Position numbers and translations under genes: made by a program. From Cyclobacteriaceae bacterium (lineage in GTDB: Bacteria; Bacteroidota; Bacteroidia; Cytophagales; Cyclobacteriaceae): a DNA stretch of 64,000 nucleotides. Location of the stretch: positions 124,001 to 188,000 of the forward strand of contig JANQOR010000027.1 in NCBI GenBank assembly GCA_028285685.1. Direction: 5' to 3'. The number at the start of each line of letters is the position of its first letter. The stretch's first letter is position 1. Under the pieces are notes generated by a model. That model worked only from the letters and a program-made list of their open reading frames with translations. It searched no databases and was not told where the DNA came from. Of this stretch, positions 6,874-15,588 are shown piece by piece.

Positions 6874-9540
6874 TTGATTGAAGAAGACAACATATCGCCT
6901 CCGAAGCTTGCGGTCAGCTTATTTACACTTTACTGTAGAAATGAATTACGAGACTCAATTCTTGGTGACCTTGAGGAGAAATTCTACCAGGACCTGGAGA
7001 GCTACAGTCGCGCAAGATCCAAGCTCAGGTATTGGGCCAATGTGATACGCTTCATCAACCGACATACTTTGCGAGGAACGTTCACGTCAAATGCACAATC
7101 AAATCAACGGGGAATGATAAGAAACTACATTCTAGTCGCCGTGCGCCAGATTCGGCGAAACAGACTTCAATCAGGAATCAACATTTTCGGACTTGCAATC
7201 GGATTCACATGTTGCCTTATGATCATCTTGTATATTCAAGATGAGTTGAGTTTTGACGATTACCACGAAAAAGCCGATCGCATTTATCGAATTTCAACAC
7301 ATTCTAAGATTGGCGATAATGAACGGCATTGGTCCTTGGTTCCTTCTTCGGTCGCTCCGGCACTTCTTTCACATCTACCGGCAATTGAAATGCAAGCCAG
7401 GATTGCCACTCTGAGCAAGGCCAACCAGGTAGTGAAATATGGAGATCAACTTTACGATGAATCAATCGGAAAAGGTGCTTATGGGCGAGTCTTCTTTGCC
7501 GATTCAACATTCTTAGACGTTTTTTCCTTTGAGTTAAGCGGAGCTCATGGGACTGATGCTTTAAACAAACCAAATACGGTAGTCATCACTAGGTCAGTTG
7601 CAAATAAGATCTTCAAAGACAGGGATCCAATAGGCGAGAGGCTGGAATTTTCCAACTTAGGAGATTATGAAGTAACAGCGGTAATAGAAAAGGTGCCAAG
7701 CAATTCCCATCTGCAATTCGACTATCTACTGTCAACAGATTTTACCGGTTCCAATTCCCCGGGTCGGTTTTTCTGGGTAAGATCATATATCGTGATGAGT
7801 CCAGGGACTGATGTCAAGGAAGTCGAATCACAGCTTGACACCATTGGACGGGCGGCACAGCCATCGCTAACTGAAAATGGAATTCACATGGATTACTTCC
7901 TTCAATCGGTGAAGGACATCCATCTTACTTCCGGATTAGAGTATGAGGTGTACCCAACCAGTGACATCCGATACGTGTACATCTTTCTGGCAATTTCCTC
8001 CTTTATTTTGATCATTGCCACCATCAATTTTATCAATCTTTCAACTGCGCAGATCGGCAAACGATCTAAAGAAGTCGGCATTCGAAAGGTGATGGGTGCA
8101 GCCAACAGGCAAATGCTACTTCAATTCTTTGTGCAGTCAGTGCTTGTATCGGTGATTGCCCTTGCAATTGCCCTAATTCTCATTGTTCTAACCATCGATT
8201 TTTTCAATCAATTCACAGATAAGCAATTGACTTTGGTTACCCTTCTTAGTCCCACAGCAGTTGTGACAATTGTTGGTGTCGTAGTCCTTATCGGTATGGT
8301 AGCTGGGTTCTACCCAGCCATAATCATGAACAGGTTTAGTCCTATCTTGGCTATAAAGGAAAATCTTAGTCCGGGATCTTCATCTCAGTTACTTAAGAAA
8401 TTGTTAGTGATTTTTCAGTTCTGTATCTCCGTCATTTTGATCGTATCTACTTACACTATTGTTCAGCAGCTATATTTTCTAAGAAGCAAAGGTCTGGGCT
8501 TTGATCCTAAACAAATTGTTACACTTCCTATCGATGGAAATCTCTCTTATGATCGTCTAAATACACTCAAGAATGAGATGCAGCAGATCAGTGGCGTGAA
8601 TCAGGTAACGCTTTCTACCGGGGCACCAGGCTTAAATATGAATGTAATGGTGATGCTTCCAGAGGGCTTTGATCAATCCAATACGCAGCGTGTCGACGGG
8701 GTCTATGCTGATTTTGACTTCCTGAAAGCATATTCTATAGACCTTCTGGCAGGGCGAGATTATGACACAAGCCTGGCCAGCGATTCTCTGAATTTTATCA
8801 TTAATAAAAGTGCAGTTGAAAAATTCGGCTGGACTGTTGATGAAGCTGTTGGCAAGGAAATTCATTATCTAGGTAATGGTCCGATAACGGGAAAGAGCGG
8901 TTATGTGATTGGTGTGATGGATGATTTTCACTACCAGACACTTCACAATGTGATTGGACCGCTGATGCTGGGAATACACTCAAGTAATTTCAATGTCATC
9001 CCTTTTAGCCATATGTCCATAAAAGTGAATTCAACCGATGTCCATGAGATTGTAAAAGGCATTGAAAGCATTTGGCAAACGCTTAATGCTGAGACACCAT
9101 TTAGCTATGCTTTCCTGAATGAGACATTTTATGCTAAGTACGATCGTGAAGAGCGACTGAGTCAGATCATTTCCGCTTTTGCCGTCCTGGCAGTTGCAAT
9201 AGCATGCCTGGGCCTGCTGGGCTTGGCTTCCTTTATCGTCCAGCAAAAAACGAAAGAGATCGGAATCAGAAAGGTCTTGGGCGCCACTGTTGCCAATATC
9301 TGGTCCAAGCTGTCCGGTTCTCTAATTGTGTTGATCATCATCGGCAACATAATCGCCTGGCCAGTTGCCTATTATTTCCTTGATCAGTGGCTGGAGGGCT
9401 TTGCTTACCGTATTGATATACGAGTCTGGATTTTTCTTCTAGCAGGACTGTCCTCCGTATTTGTTGCCCTGATCACCATCGGGTTTAAGACCATAAAAGC
9501 ATCAATGGCAAATCCGATAGATTCTATCAGGTATGAGTGA
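6874..9540 (+). CDS. MacB/FtsX-type ABC transporter permease with N-terminal permease-prefix domain
   Basis: An 888-residue inner-membrane protein starting at a TTG codon three bases after the PadR stop. Residues 1-75 ('SPPKLAVSLFTLYCRNELRDSILGD' region, then 'LEEKF...RYWANVIRFI') are the prefix found on Bacteroidota permeases next to PadR genes; this supports the TTG, since the next in-frame ATG (near residue 84) would remove it. Then come a TM helix, a MacB-like periplasmic core, an FtsX domain ('KRSKEVGIRKVMGA', ~390), a second core, and a second FtsX domain ('KTKEIGIRKVLGA', ~795). No ATPase gene is adjacent. Probable role: export or envelope mechanotransmission with an ATPase encoded elsewhere. 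Confidence 0.9.
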   Translation: MIEEDNISPPKLAVSLFTLYCRNELRDSILGDLEEKFYQDLESYSRARSKLRYWANVIRFINRHTLRGTFTSNAQSNQRGMIRNYILVAVRQIRRNRLQSGINIFGLAIGFTCCLMIILYIQDELSFDDYHEKADRIYRISTHSKIGDNERHWSLVPSSVAPALLSHLPAIEMQARIATLSKANQVVKYGDQLYDESIGKGAYGRVFFADSTFLDVFSFELSGAHGTDALNKPNTVVITRSVANKIFKDRDPIGERLEFSNLGDYEVTAVIEKVPSNSHLQFDYLLSTDFTGSNSPGRFFWVRSYIVMSPGTDVKEVESQLDTIGRAAQPSLTENGIHMDYFLQSVKDIHLTSGLEYEVYPTSDIRYVYIFLAISSFILIIATINFINLSTAQIGKRSKEVGIRKVMGAANRQMLLQFFVQSVLVSVIALAIALILIVLTIDFFNQFTDKQLTLVTLLSPTAVVTIVGVVVLIGMVAGFYPAIIMNRFSPILAIKENLSPGSSSQLLKKLLVIFQFCISVILIVSTYTIVQQLYFLRSKGLGFDPKQIVTLPIDGNLSYDRLNTLKNEMQQISGVNQVTLSTGAPGLNMNVMVMLPEGFDQSNTQRVDGVYADFDFLKAYSIDLLAGRDYDTSLASDSLNFIINKSAVEKFGWTVDEAVGKEIHYLGNGPITGKSGYVIGVMDDFHYQTLHNVIGPLMLGIHSSNFNVIPFSHMSIKVNSTDVHEIVKGIESIWQTLNAETPFSYAFLNETFYAKYDREERLSQIISAFAVLAVAIACLGLLGLASFIVQQKTKEIGIRKVLGATVANIWSKLSGSLIVLIIIGNIIAWPVAYYFLDQWLEGFAYRIDIRVWIFLLAGLSSVFVALITIGFKTIKASMANPIDSIRYE

Positions 9541-9581
9541 TCGATTTCGATGAAGAATCCCAACTGAATTTTTTGTGAAGT

Positions 9582-9603
9582 CAGTGACACACAGTTGTCA
9601 CTG
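9582..9603. promoter_or_regulatory. perfect 8-bp inverted repeat upstream of the AlkC-like gene
   Basis: CAGTGACA, a six-base spacer, then TGTCACTG: perfectly symmetrical arms whose inner and outer limits are clear. It lies 31 bases before the alkylation repair ATG, a suitable place for an operator. It lacks a T-run, so it is a poor intrinsic terminator for the permease gene that ends at 9540. Confidence 0.55.
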
Positions 9604-9634
9604 TTGGCTGCTACTTTAGCGAAAATCACAAGAA

Positions 9635-10738
9635 ATGGCTGAACCGCTAAAGAACGTATACAACAAATCTTTTTTTGAGACTTTTACCAACCTTTTGAAC
9701 GATGTGATTCCCGATTTCAATGAAGCGTTGTTCTTGAAAGGTATTTTTGACGAAGAATGGGAATCCAGAGAGCTCAAGCAGCGAATGTATCACATATCAG
9801 ATGTGTTGCATGATCACTTACCTGCCGACTTTAAACGATCGGCTGAACTAATCACGAGGTTGGCTAAGAAACTGCGCACAGGTGAGGAACAAACCTCATT
9901 CGAGTATATGTTTCTACCTGATTATATCGAAAAGCATGGATTGAACAACTACAAAACTTCAATGGCAGCTTTTGAAGAGATAACACAGTTCACAAGTTGC
10001 GAATTTGCTGTTCGCCCATTCCTTGTTAGATATCCTGCACAAATGACAAAGCAGATGGTTCGATGGTCCCTGCATAAAGAAAGTACGGTCAGGCGCCTGG
10101 CTTCAGAAGGTTGCAGGCCACGACTACCATGGGCAATGGCGTTGCCGGCACTGAAAGAAAATCCGGAGCCAATCCTCGAGATCCTGGAGAATCTCAAAGA
10201 TGATGTATCCGAATTTGTGAGGCGAAGTGTTGCCAACAATCTAAACGATATATCCAAGGACAATCCGGACATCGTTGTCGGCATTGCGAAATCCTGGCAT
10301 GGAAAGACCGAGGTAACAGACGCCCTTGTGAAACACGCATGTAGAACACTTTTGAAACAGGGAAACAGCGAAATGATGAAGTTGTTTGGATTGGGTTCTT
10401 CAGAACAAGTTGATATACTTGATTTTGCTATAAAAACCCCTCAAGTAAGAGTTGGTGAGGAGCTAACTTTTACTTTCAGTCTTCACAACAAACGAAAAAC
10501 AGAGGCCAAAATAAGACTTGAGTACGGCTTGTATTATCAAAAAGCAAATGGAAGCCTATCAAAGAAGGTTTTCAAAATAAGTGAGAAGATCTATCCTGCG
10601 AACTCTACCACTAAGATTGTAAGAAACCAACCGTTTAAAGTCATAACGACCCGAAAGTTTCATCCGGGTTTGCACAAAGTTTCACTAATTGTAAATGGTG
10701 CAGAGGGTGAAAAGTACGATTTTGAGTTGGTGGATTAA
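9635..10738 (+). CDS. alkC: AlkC-type 3-methyladenine DNA glycosylase (HEAT-like repeats plus Ig-like domain)
   Basis: A 367-residue protein. The first ~255 residues form HEAT-like helical repeats of the AlkC/AlkD DNA alkylation repair superfamily, with the characteristic 'SEGCRPRLPWAMALPAL' and 'FVRRSVANNLNDISKDNP' segments. Residues ~265-367 are all beta ('RVGEELTFTFSLHNKRKTEAKIRL' etc.), matching the Ig-like C-terminal domain known in AlkC. Family knowledge: these enzymes remove cationic N3-alkyl bases without base flipping. An inverted repeat lies just upstream. A second alkylation-related gene (alkyltransferase-like) lies 750 bases downstream on the opposite strand. Confidence 0.8.
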   Translation: MAEPLKNVYNKSFFETFTNLLNDVIPDFNEALFLKGIFDEEWESRELKQRMYHISDVLHDHLPADFKRSAELITRLAKKLRTGEEQTSFEYMFLPDYIEKHGLNNYKTSMAAFEEITQFTSCEFAVRPFLVRYPAQMTKQMVRWSLHKESTVRRLASEGCRPRLPWAMALPALKENPEPILEILENLKDDVSEFVRRSVANNLNDISKDNPDIVVGIAKSWHGKTEVTDALVKHACRTLLKQGNSEMMKLFGLGSSEQVDILDFAIKTPQVRVGEELTFTFSLHNKRKTEAKIRLEYGLYYQKANGSLSKKVFKISEKIYPANSTTKIVRNQPFKVITTRKFHPGLHKVSLIVNGAEGEKYDFELVD

Positions 10739-10762
10739 AATTGTCAAAGTAGTTGGTCGAAG

Positions 10763-11209
10763 CTAAGTTAACCAAGCAACAGCAGATTCCTCAAATTCAA
10801 AATTCACGATTTTGACGCCCGGAAAAATGACCTGAATGGCTTGCTTGATAAAATTTGCAAAAACGTTAGCCCTGGCCGCATCAGGAGTAACTCCGGCAAT
10901 ACGAGAGATTTTGTAGTTGAATTTGTAGCGATTGCTCAAGAGAAAGTTCCGCATCCAAGTATTCGCATCATCCGTAAAACGTGTAAAATCATCACGACTC
11001 ATTAGAATCTTGTGGAACATTCCGGATTTCATCAGTTTCACAAGCGTGTAAATGATTTCACCGGCAGTTTCCTTGTCGACAATTTCAACCCAGGTGATTT
11101 TAACAATACCATTTTCCTTGTCAATATGCACGCAACTACCGTTCCTTTCCTTGACAAGTACGAGGTTAATTTCTGTGGTCCCTATCTTATTTGGCGTGTG
11201 GCTGACCAT
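10763..11209 (-). CDS. conserved hypothetical protein with SpoIIAA/STAS-like fold
   Basis: A 148-residue protein without signal peptide or TM helix. The alternating pattern 'GIVKITWVEIVDKETAGEII' followed by 'KILMSRDDFTRFTDDANTWMRNFLL' and 'VTPDAARANVFANFIKQAIQVIF' resembles SpoIIAA/STAS-like small domains common as single proteins in Bacteroidota. I cannot name a function. It converges with the alkC-like gene (24-base gap) and has a 280-base upstream region holding an 11-bp inverted repeat. Confidence 0.6.
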   Translation of the reverse strand: MVSHTPNKIGTTEINLVLVKERNGSCVHIDKENGIVKITWVEIVDKETAGEIIYTLVKLMKSGMFHKILMSRDDFTRFTDDANTWMRNFLLSNRYKFNYKISRIAGVTPDAARANVFANFIKQAIQVIFPGVKIVNFEFEESAVAWLT

Positions 11210-11307
11210 GGCTTAGTTGCAATCATAGTTAACCTTTTTGAATTATTGAAATAGCCGCTAGCAAAGTCTAGAGAAAAAATAGGATTTGTTAGCACGCTTA
11301 TACTTAA

Positions 11308-11347
11308 AGTCAAAAAAGAGCCCTAGGTATATTAAACTTTTTTGACT
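11308..11347. repeat. perfect 11-bp inverted repeat in intergenic region
   Basis: AGTCAAAAAAG at 11308-11318 and CTTTTTTGACT at 11337-11347 are exact reverse complements, separated by 18 bases. It lies in the 281-base gap between the STAS-like gene and the alkyltransferase-like gene, both on the minus strand. It could be a bidirectional terminator for the upstream gene (U-tract inside the arm) or an operator. The rest of the gap (11210-11490) shows no other structure I can support. Confidence 0.6.
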
Positions 11348-11490
11348 CGTTTTGGTTCAAAATTTCGTGCTTCTTCTGCGGTTTATGAGTCAGAACTGGT
11401 GCCTGCTTTTTACGGAAAAATTGCTCATTAGAGCACTGGTAGCAGATAGCTCCTGGGGGACATGCCTATAGATTGACCAATGATGAACGG

Positions 11491-11961
11491 CTAAGCTAGG
11501 TTCTTGACAAGCTTGTCATTGAACTTCAAAATTTTGGGTGATTTCTTTTCTTTTGCAAATTCCACTATGTGTCCTTCTTTTTCCAGAAATTTGATTTGCG
11601 ATTCTATGCCACCAGGAAATTTCACATTAATAGATCCATCGGATTTGAGGACTCTCCAGTAAGGGGTGATTTCGGACTTCATTGGTCGCTCCTCCTCCGC
11701 AGCTTCTGCAATAATTCTGAGAAATATACCAGTTGTCATAGGGTCTGTCACTTGAACTTCCCTCTTCTTCGATAAAGTATCCCGTATTATTTCAGAGGTG
11801 AGGATTTCTCCAGGTGTAGTCTGCCTAATCAACGATTCAATGTCCTTTGCACTCGGAATTAGGATCTTTCCATGTCCGTACAGGCTCTGGTACTCTGGGG
11901 TAATTGTGTGGATTCTTTCCTTTATTTGATCAACTTTTTCTCGCCAGCTTTTTTGGACCAT
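11491..11961 (-). CDS. MGMT/alkyltransferase-like (ATL) protein lacking the catalytic Cys
   Basis: A 156-residue protein. 'PGEILTSEIIRDTLSKKREVQVTDPMTTGIFL' and 'ITPYWRVLKSDGSINVKFPGG' followed by 'QIKFLEKEGH' resemble the DNA-binding domain of O6-alkylguanine-DNA alkyltransferase. Where the active enzyme has Pro-Cys-His-Arg-Val, this protein has Pro-Tyr-Trp-Arg-Val, so the alkyl-accepting cysteine is absent. ATL proteins bind alkylated guanine and pass it to excision repair. The match is by motif only and moderate. It is the last gene of a probable three-gene minus-strand operon (12861 to 11491). Confidence 0.55.
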   Translation of the reverse strand: MVQKSWREKVDQIKERIHTITPEYQSLYGHGKILIPSAKDIESLIRQTTPGEILTSEIIRDTLSKKREVQVTDPMTTGIFLRIIAEAAEEERPMKSEITPYWRVLKSDGSINVKFPGGIESQIKFLEKEGHIVEFAKEKKSPKILKFNDKLVKNLA

Positions 11962-11984
11962 CTTTGAGCTTTTTTCTCAACCAG

Positions 11985-12353
11985 CTAGGTGGCATCTTTA
12001 AGCTTTCGTTCTTCACTGATGTCTCCCTCTATATTATAGTAGGCGACAATTTCTCCAATCAAATCACCCTTTTTGTAAAACCACTCACTTACATCCATTG
12101 TGAAACCTACGGCGCTGTTGACGATAGTGTACCTGGCACAAGCTCTATCATCTTCATAAAGTGTATCGTGCAACTGTATCTTGTTGTTTAGGAACTTATC
12201 TTTATTTGATTCGATAAGATCAAGGTAGGTTTGTTTTCCATCCACCGTTCCGTATGGACTGGTATGCTTGAACCCTTCAGCAATTGGAATATTTTGATAG
12301 TCCTCTTCATTCCATTTGAGAAACCATGTTTCTACTAATTCTTTTATGTCCAT
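11985..12353 (-). CDS. SnoaL-like / NTF2-fold protein
   Basis: A 122-residue cytoplasmic protein with the small cone-shaped NTF2-like fold. Typical marks are 'KELVETWFLKWNEEDYQNIPIAEGFKHTSPYGTVDGKQTYLDLI' with the His and Pro-Tyr-Gly around the pocket, and 'VDVSEWFYKKGDLIGEIVAYYNIEG' near the end. Members are isomerases, hydrolases or only binding proteins; no activity can be chosen. It lies seven bases after the DUF4199 gene and 23 bases before the ATL-like gene, so it sits in the middle of the same operon. Confidence 0.8.
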   Translation of the reverse strand: MDIKELVETWFLKWNEEDYQNIPIAEGFKHTSPYGTVDGKQTYLDLIESNKDKFLNNKIQLHDTLYEDDRACARYTIVNSAVGFTMDVSEWFYKKGDLIGEIVAYYNIEGDISEERKLKDAT

Positions 12354-12360
12354 TGTTAAG

Positions 12361-12861
12361 TTAGTTTAATTCAATTGTTGTTCGTTTCAATACCAGGTTG
12401 CTGATGAGGTTTACGATCATCCCTATAATGAACACAGAAAACATCAACGCAAAACCCTGAAACCAGAAGGAATATAAGAAATCGGGACCTTGAGCAATTT
12501 GTGCTTCTAGTTCAAGCACTTCGGCCTCTGAAAGCCCCCTTTTCCTCCACTCATCATAGGAGTCACCGGCCAGGAGGTAGAAGAGTACACTGTAAATGAA
12601 AATAACCACAGTCACAACAAATGTGATTCCAATGCCGATTCGAAAGCCTTTTCCAAATGAGACACTTCCATGATTCAGTTTATCTCTGTAATATTTTATT
12701 CCGAGTGGAACACACATGAGTGAGAGTGTGATAGATATCCAACCAATCACCTGCGAAACAGTAGGACCGTACCACTCGGCAACGGTAAACCAGTTAGTAA
12801 GCCCAAGTACGATGGAAATGCTACCGCCGATCAATCCGTATCTTAAAATGTAGTTTTTCAT
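12361..12861 (-). CDS. DUF4199 membrane protein
   Basis: A 166-residue protein with four transmembrane helices (about 5-25, 32-52, 72-95 and 130-155). The pattern 'LRYGLIGGSISIVLGL', 'VPLGIKYYRDKLNHGSVSFGKGFRIGIG' and the final 'LISNLVLKR' matches DUF4199, a Bacteroidota family of unknown function. It is the first gene of a three-gene minus-strand group with the SnoaL-like and ATL-like genes. Confidence 0.85.
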   Translation of the reverse strand: MKNYILRYGLIGGSISIVLGLTNWFTVAEWYGPTVSQVIGWISITLSLMCVPLGIKYYRDKLNHGSVSFGKGFRIGIGITFVVTVVIFIYSVLFYLLAGDSYDEWRKRGLSEAEVLELEAQIAQGPDFLYSFWFQGFALMFSVFIIGMIVNLISNLVLKRTTIELN

Positions 12862-13058
12862 ATGAGAGTAAAGAATGATGTTGAGGGCTATTTTAGAGCA
12901 TCTGCAATGGAAAAACCTCAGACGAAAGTAGGATTTTTACTTTTTTGAGCTATTTACTACTAAAGTACCAATCTCAGATGTGGTGACAAGAGTGGTCGTA
13001 GATGTCTTGAACTGGTTTCCCAGTTCCTGCTTAATTTTCTACCAATAATTATTAAACA

Positions 13059-13283
13059 ATGAGAACTCTATCGATCATCAGTCTAATCGTGTTGGTTTGG
13101 TTAATTCTTCTATTTAGATTTTTAATCAATAGTATAAATCAACTCTCAGCTCAATTGTCGGAATGTCAGGGTGGCGTAAGCTCAAATGGGAATCTGGGAA
13201 TCTACGAGCTTTTGATAGTGGGTATTCCGCTCTTCATTATCGCTGGTATTAGTGGTTATTTGTGGGGGTTGAAAAGGGCGTGA
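13059..13283 (+). CDS. small two-helix membrane protein
   Basis: A 74-residue protein with hydrophobic helices at about 4-22 and 50-70, separated by a short polar stretch with one Cys, ending 'WGLKRA'. The start is an ATG preceded by an AT-rich leader ('AATTATTAAACA'). I recognise no family. It stands alone, facing the LuxR-type gene with an 18-base convergent gap. Confidence 0.55.
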   Translation: MRTLSIISLIVLVWLILLFRFLINSINQLSAQLSECQGGVSSNGNLGIYELLIVGIPLFIIAGISGYLWGLKRA

Positions 13284-13301
13284 ATTTGTGTTGCTGACAT
13301 C

Positions 13302-13694
13302 TTATACAATGTCAAGATCGCGGCCAATTTTAACCGCCTCGGTTCTACGTTTAGCTTTCAGCTTAGTAAGAATGTGCGAGACGTGAGTTTTTACGGTACT
13401 TTCAGAAATGAAGAGTCGCTCTGCTATTTCATTGTTCGAAAGTCCATCTGTCATGAGTAGTAGAACTTTATGCTCTTGTTTACTAAGCTTTGATTTTTTT
13501 AAAATTCGTGGTTTAGGATTTTTCCCGAATAAGAATCTGTTGAGCAAGAAACCAACAAGAATAAACAGCACCCCTGAAAGCACGATAAAAAATTCTGCAG
13601 CATCCGGAAATCCCCATAGGGAAACTTTATTGAGTTCAAACAGGATGAAAATTGCTGCAGCTAAACTTCCAAATATTAAAATGGTTTGTTTCAT
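13302..13694 (-). CDS. membrane-anchored LuxR-type HTH regulator
   Basis: A 130-residue protein: two TM helices (about 4-21 and 30-53), a basic linker, and a C-terminal GerE/LuxR helix-turn-helix (about 66-128) with 'LSKQEHKVLLLMTDGLSNNEIAERLFISESTVKTHVSHILTKL'. The HTH is intact. Two-TM plus LuxR-HTH proteins occur in Bacteroidota as short regulators without a receiver domain. It has its own upstream region and no obvious operon partner. Confidence 0.85.
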   Translation of the reverse strand: MKQTILIFGSLAAAIFILFELNKVSLWGFPDAAEFFIVLSGVLFILVGFLLNRFLFGKNPKPRILKKSKLSKQEHKVLLLMTDGLSNNEIAERLFISESTVKTHVSHILTKLKAKRRTEAVKIGRDLDIV

Positions 13695-13774
13695 GAAGGT
13701 TGAAATCGTAGTCTAAAATAGGTCTTATTTGTCAAGGAGAGGTCATACTGTTTTACGCTTAAGAACTACTCAGA

Positions 13775-15145
13775 TTATGATAAGGGCTTCAGATCCTGTA
13801 GAGTCGTAGGGATAAGTTCTGAGACGGTAGGATGAATATGTACCGCTCGGGAAATGACCGTGTAAGGCAAATCTGCATACATGATATCCAGAAGCGAATG
13901 AATGATTTCATCACCTTCAATACCTAGAATCGTGGCACCAAGGATTTTTTTTGAGTCTTCTTCTACCAGAATTTTCATGAATCCGTAAGTTTCTCCCTTT
14001 TCCTTGGCCCGAGCTATTCTACTCATTTCTCTTTTGCCGATCAGAACCTTTTTTTGCGATTTTCTTGCTTGAGCTTCTGTCATACCAATTCTTCCTAGAG
14101 CTGGGTCGATAAATAGTCCGTAACAGCTAATTCGGTCCGAAACTCTTCGTGGATCATTGTCAAAGAGATTTGCAGCAACAATCTCAAAGTCATTATAGGC
14201 TGTGTGCGTAAAAGCGCCGCGACCGTTGCAATCGCCCAGAGCCCAAATACCTGGAACATTGGTTTTTAGCTGGTTATCCACCTCAATAAATCCTCGACTA
14301 TTCGTTTGGACACCAGTGGTTTCCAAACCGAGATCATCCGTATTTGGCACCCTTCCTGTCGCAAGTAAGATGTGGCTTGGGGTAACTCGTCTGTCACCTT
14401 TGGCACAATCCACGTTCACAATGAGCTGATCACCATCCATTTCGCCGCTGATGCATTCGGAATCAAATCGAATGTCTATGCTCTCCGCCTCAAGAATTTT
14501 TTTAATTTCCTCCGAGACATCTTCATCTTCTCTGCCTACCAACCGCGGACCTTTTTCAATGATTGTGACCTTACTTCCGAAGCGTCGATACATTTGACCA
14601 AATTCGAGCCCAATATAACTGCCACCGATAACTACTAGATGTTCGGGAATAAAGTCAACATCCATCATCTCAGTGTTGGTAAGATATGGAACACCCTTGA
14701 AGCCATCGGGAACGAAAGCGCGACCACCAACATTGATGAAGATCTTGTCTGATTCTAAGACTTCTTCTCCAACTCGTAGGGAGTTCGGGCCTTCAAATCG
14801 TGCATGCCCTTCATAAACGGTCAGATTCTCGGTGTTTTTTAGCCAACTCTCCACTCCTGTGGTGGATTGATTGACAATCTTGTCCTTTCTTGCTTTGACT
14901 GCCTTCATGTCAACGGTAATCTCACCACTGATATTGACCCCAAAATCCACACTCCTGCTTGCCATAAAGGCGTTCCTGGCACTAGCAACCAGTGCCTTGG
15001 TAGGGGTGCATCCGGTATTTACACAAGTACCACCGAAATGTTCTTTTTCAATGATGGCCGTTTTATGTCCTTCTGCGGCAAACCTGGCGGCCAAAGAGGG
15101 GCCTGCTTGTCCAGTGCCGATGATGATTGCATCGTACTTTTCCAT
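13775..15145 (-). CDS. mercuric-reductase-like pyridine nucleotide-disulfide oxidoreductase
   Basis: A 456-residue FAD enzyme of class I. FAD-binding 'IIIGTGQAGPSLAARFA' is at the N-terminus, the redox-active disulfide is C41/C46 in 'GGTCVNTGCTPTK', an NAD(P)-binding 'VVIGGSYIGLEFGQMYRRFG' occurs at ~170, and the C-terminal dimer domain has the His-Glu pair in 'HIHPTVSELIPT'. The Thr-Pro-Thr-Lys after the second Cys is typical of mercuric-reductase-like proteins. It lacks the N-terminal metal-binding domain and the C-terminal Cys pair of true MerA, and no mer genes are nearby, so a general disulfide or quinone reductase is more likely. Confidence 0.87.
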   Translation of the reverse strand: MEKYDAIIIGTGQAGPSLAARFAAEGHKTAIIEKEHFGGTCVNTGCTPTKALVASARNAFMASRSVDFGVNISGEITVDMKAVKARKDKIVNQSTTGVESWLKNTENLTVYEGHARFEGPNSLRVGEEVLESDKIFINVGGRAFVPDGFKGVPYLTNTEMMDVDFIPEHLVVIGGSYIGLEFGQMYRRFGSKVTIIEKGPRLVGREDEDVSEEIKKILEAESIDIRFDSECISGEMDGDQLIVNVDCAKGDRRVTPSHILLATGRVPNTDDLGLETTGVQTNSRGFIEVDNQLKTNVPGIWALGDCNGRGAFTHTAYNDFEIVAANLFDNDPRRVSDRISCYGLFIDPALGRIGMTEAQARKSQKKVLIGKREMSRIARAKEKGETYGFMKILVEEDSKKILGATILGIEGDEIIHSLLDIMYADLPYTVISRAVHIHPTVSELIPTTLQDLKPLS

Positions 15146-15400
15146 AAAGGTGCGTTTAATGATGAGGTTCTAAGATAATCCGAAGAGTCTGATACTTATT
15201 TCGTTTTTGGGTTGAAATTCAGGAGTGCTTTTCGATGCCCTGGACTTTGTTGTAAGCAAGAAGAGGATCGAGCTCAACTTATACTTGAAAAGTACAATAT
15301 AGAATTGAAATAATCATATTATAAATTAAAATTACCCTAAAATGGGTATTGTGATTCCTATGGTCTCGTGCCAACTTGGAGTTATTAAAAAATACGAAGT

Positions 15401-15583
15401 ATGAACGCTGCACAAGTTAAAGAGCTAGCTGAGGAATATACCCGATTTAAAAATGTGGATGAAGAAGAAATGGATCTTAAAGACCACATTCAACTTTATG
15501 AATCACTCACTCGGAAACTGGAGAATGCCGGGCTTAGCTTTTACGACATTAGCAAGTATATTCATTTTGCCAACGCAGGCTGA
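15401..15583 (+). CDS. short hypothetical acidic protein
   Basis: A 60-residue soluble protein (MNAAQVKELAEEYTRF...), highly charged and likely two helices, with no signal or TM segment. No family recognised. It follows a 220-base region rich in A/T with short inverted repeats (TACCC...GGGTA near 15342-15357) and converges on the DUF1989 gene with a five-base gap. The even distribution of residues and the tight convergent gap favour a real gene. Confidence 0.5.
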   Translation: MNAAQVKELAEEYTRFKNVDEEEMDLKDHIQLYESLTRKLENAGLSFYDISKYIHFANAG

Positions 15584-15588
15584 GTAGG

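Noticed and set aside
13775-15145. True mercuric reductase and mercury resistance island
   Set aside because: The N-terminal metal domain and C-terminal Cys pair are missing and no other mer gene is nearby.
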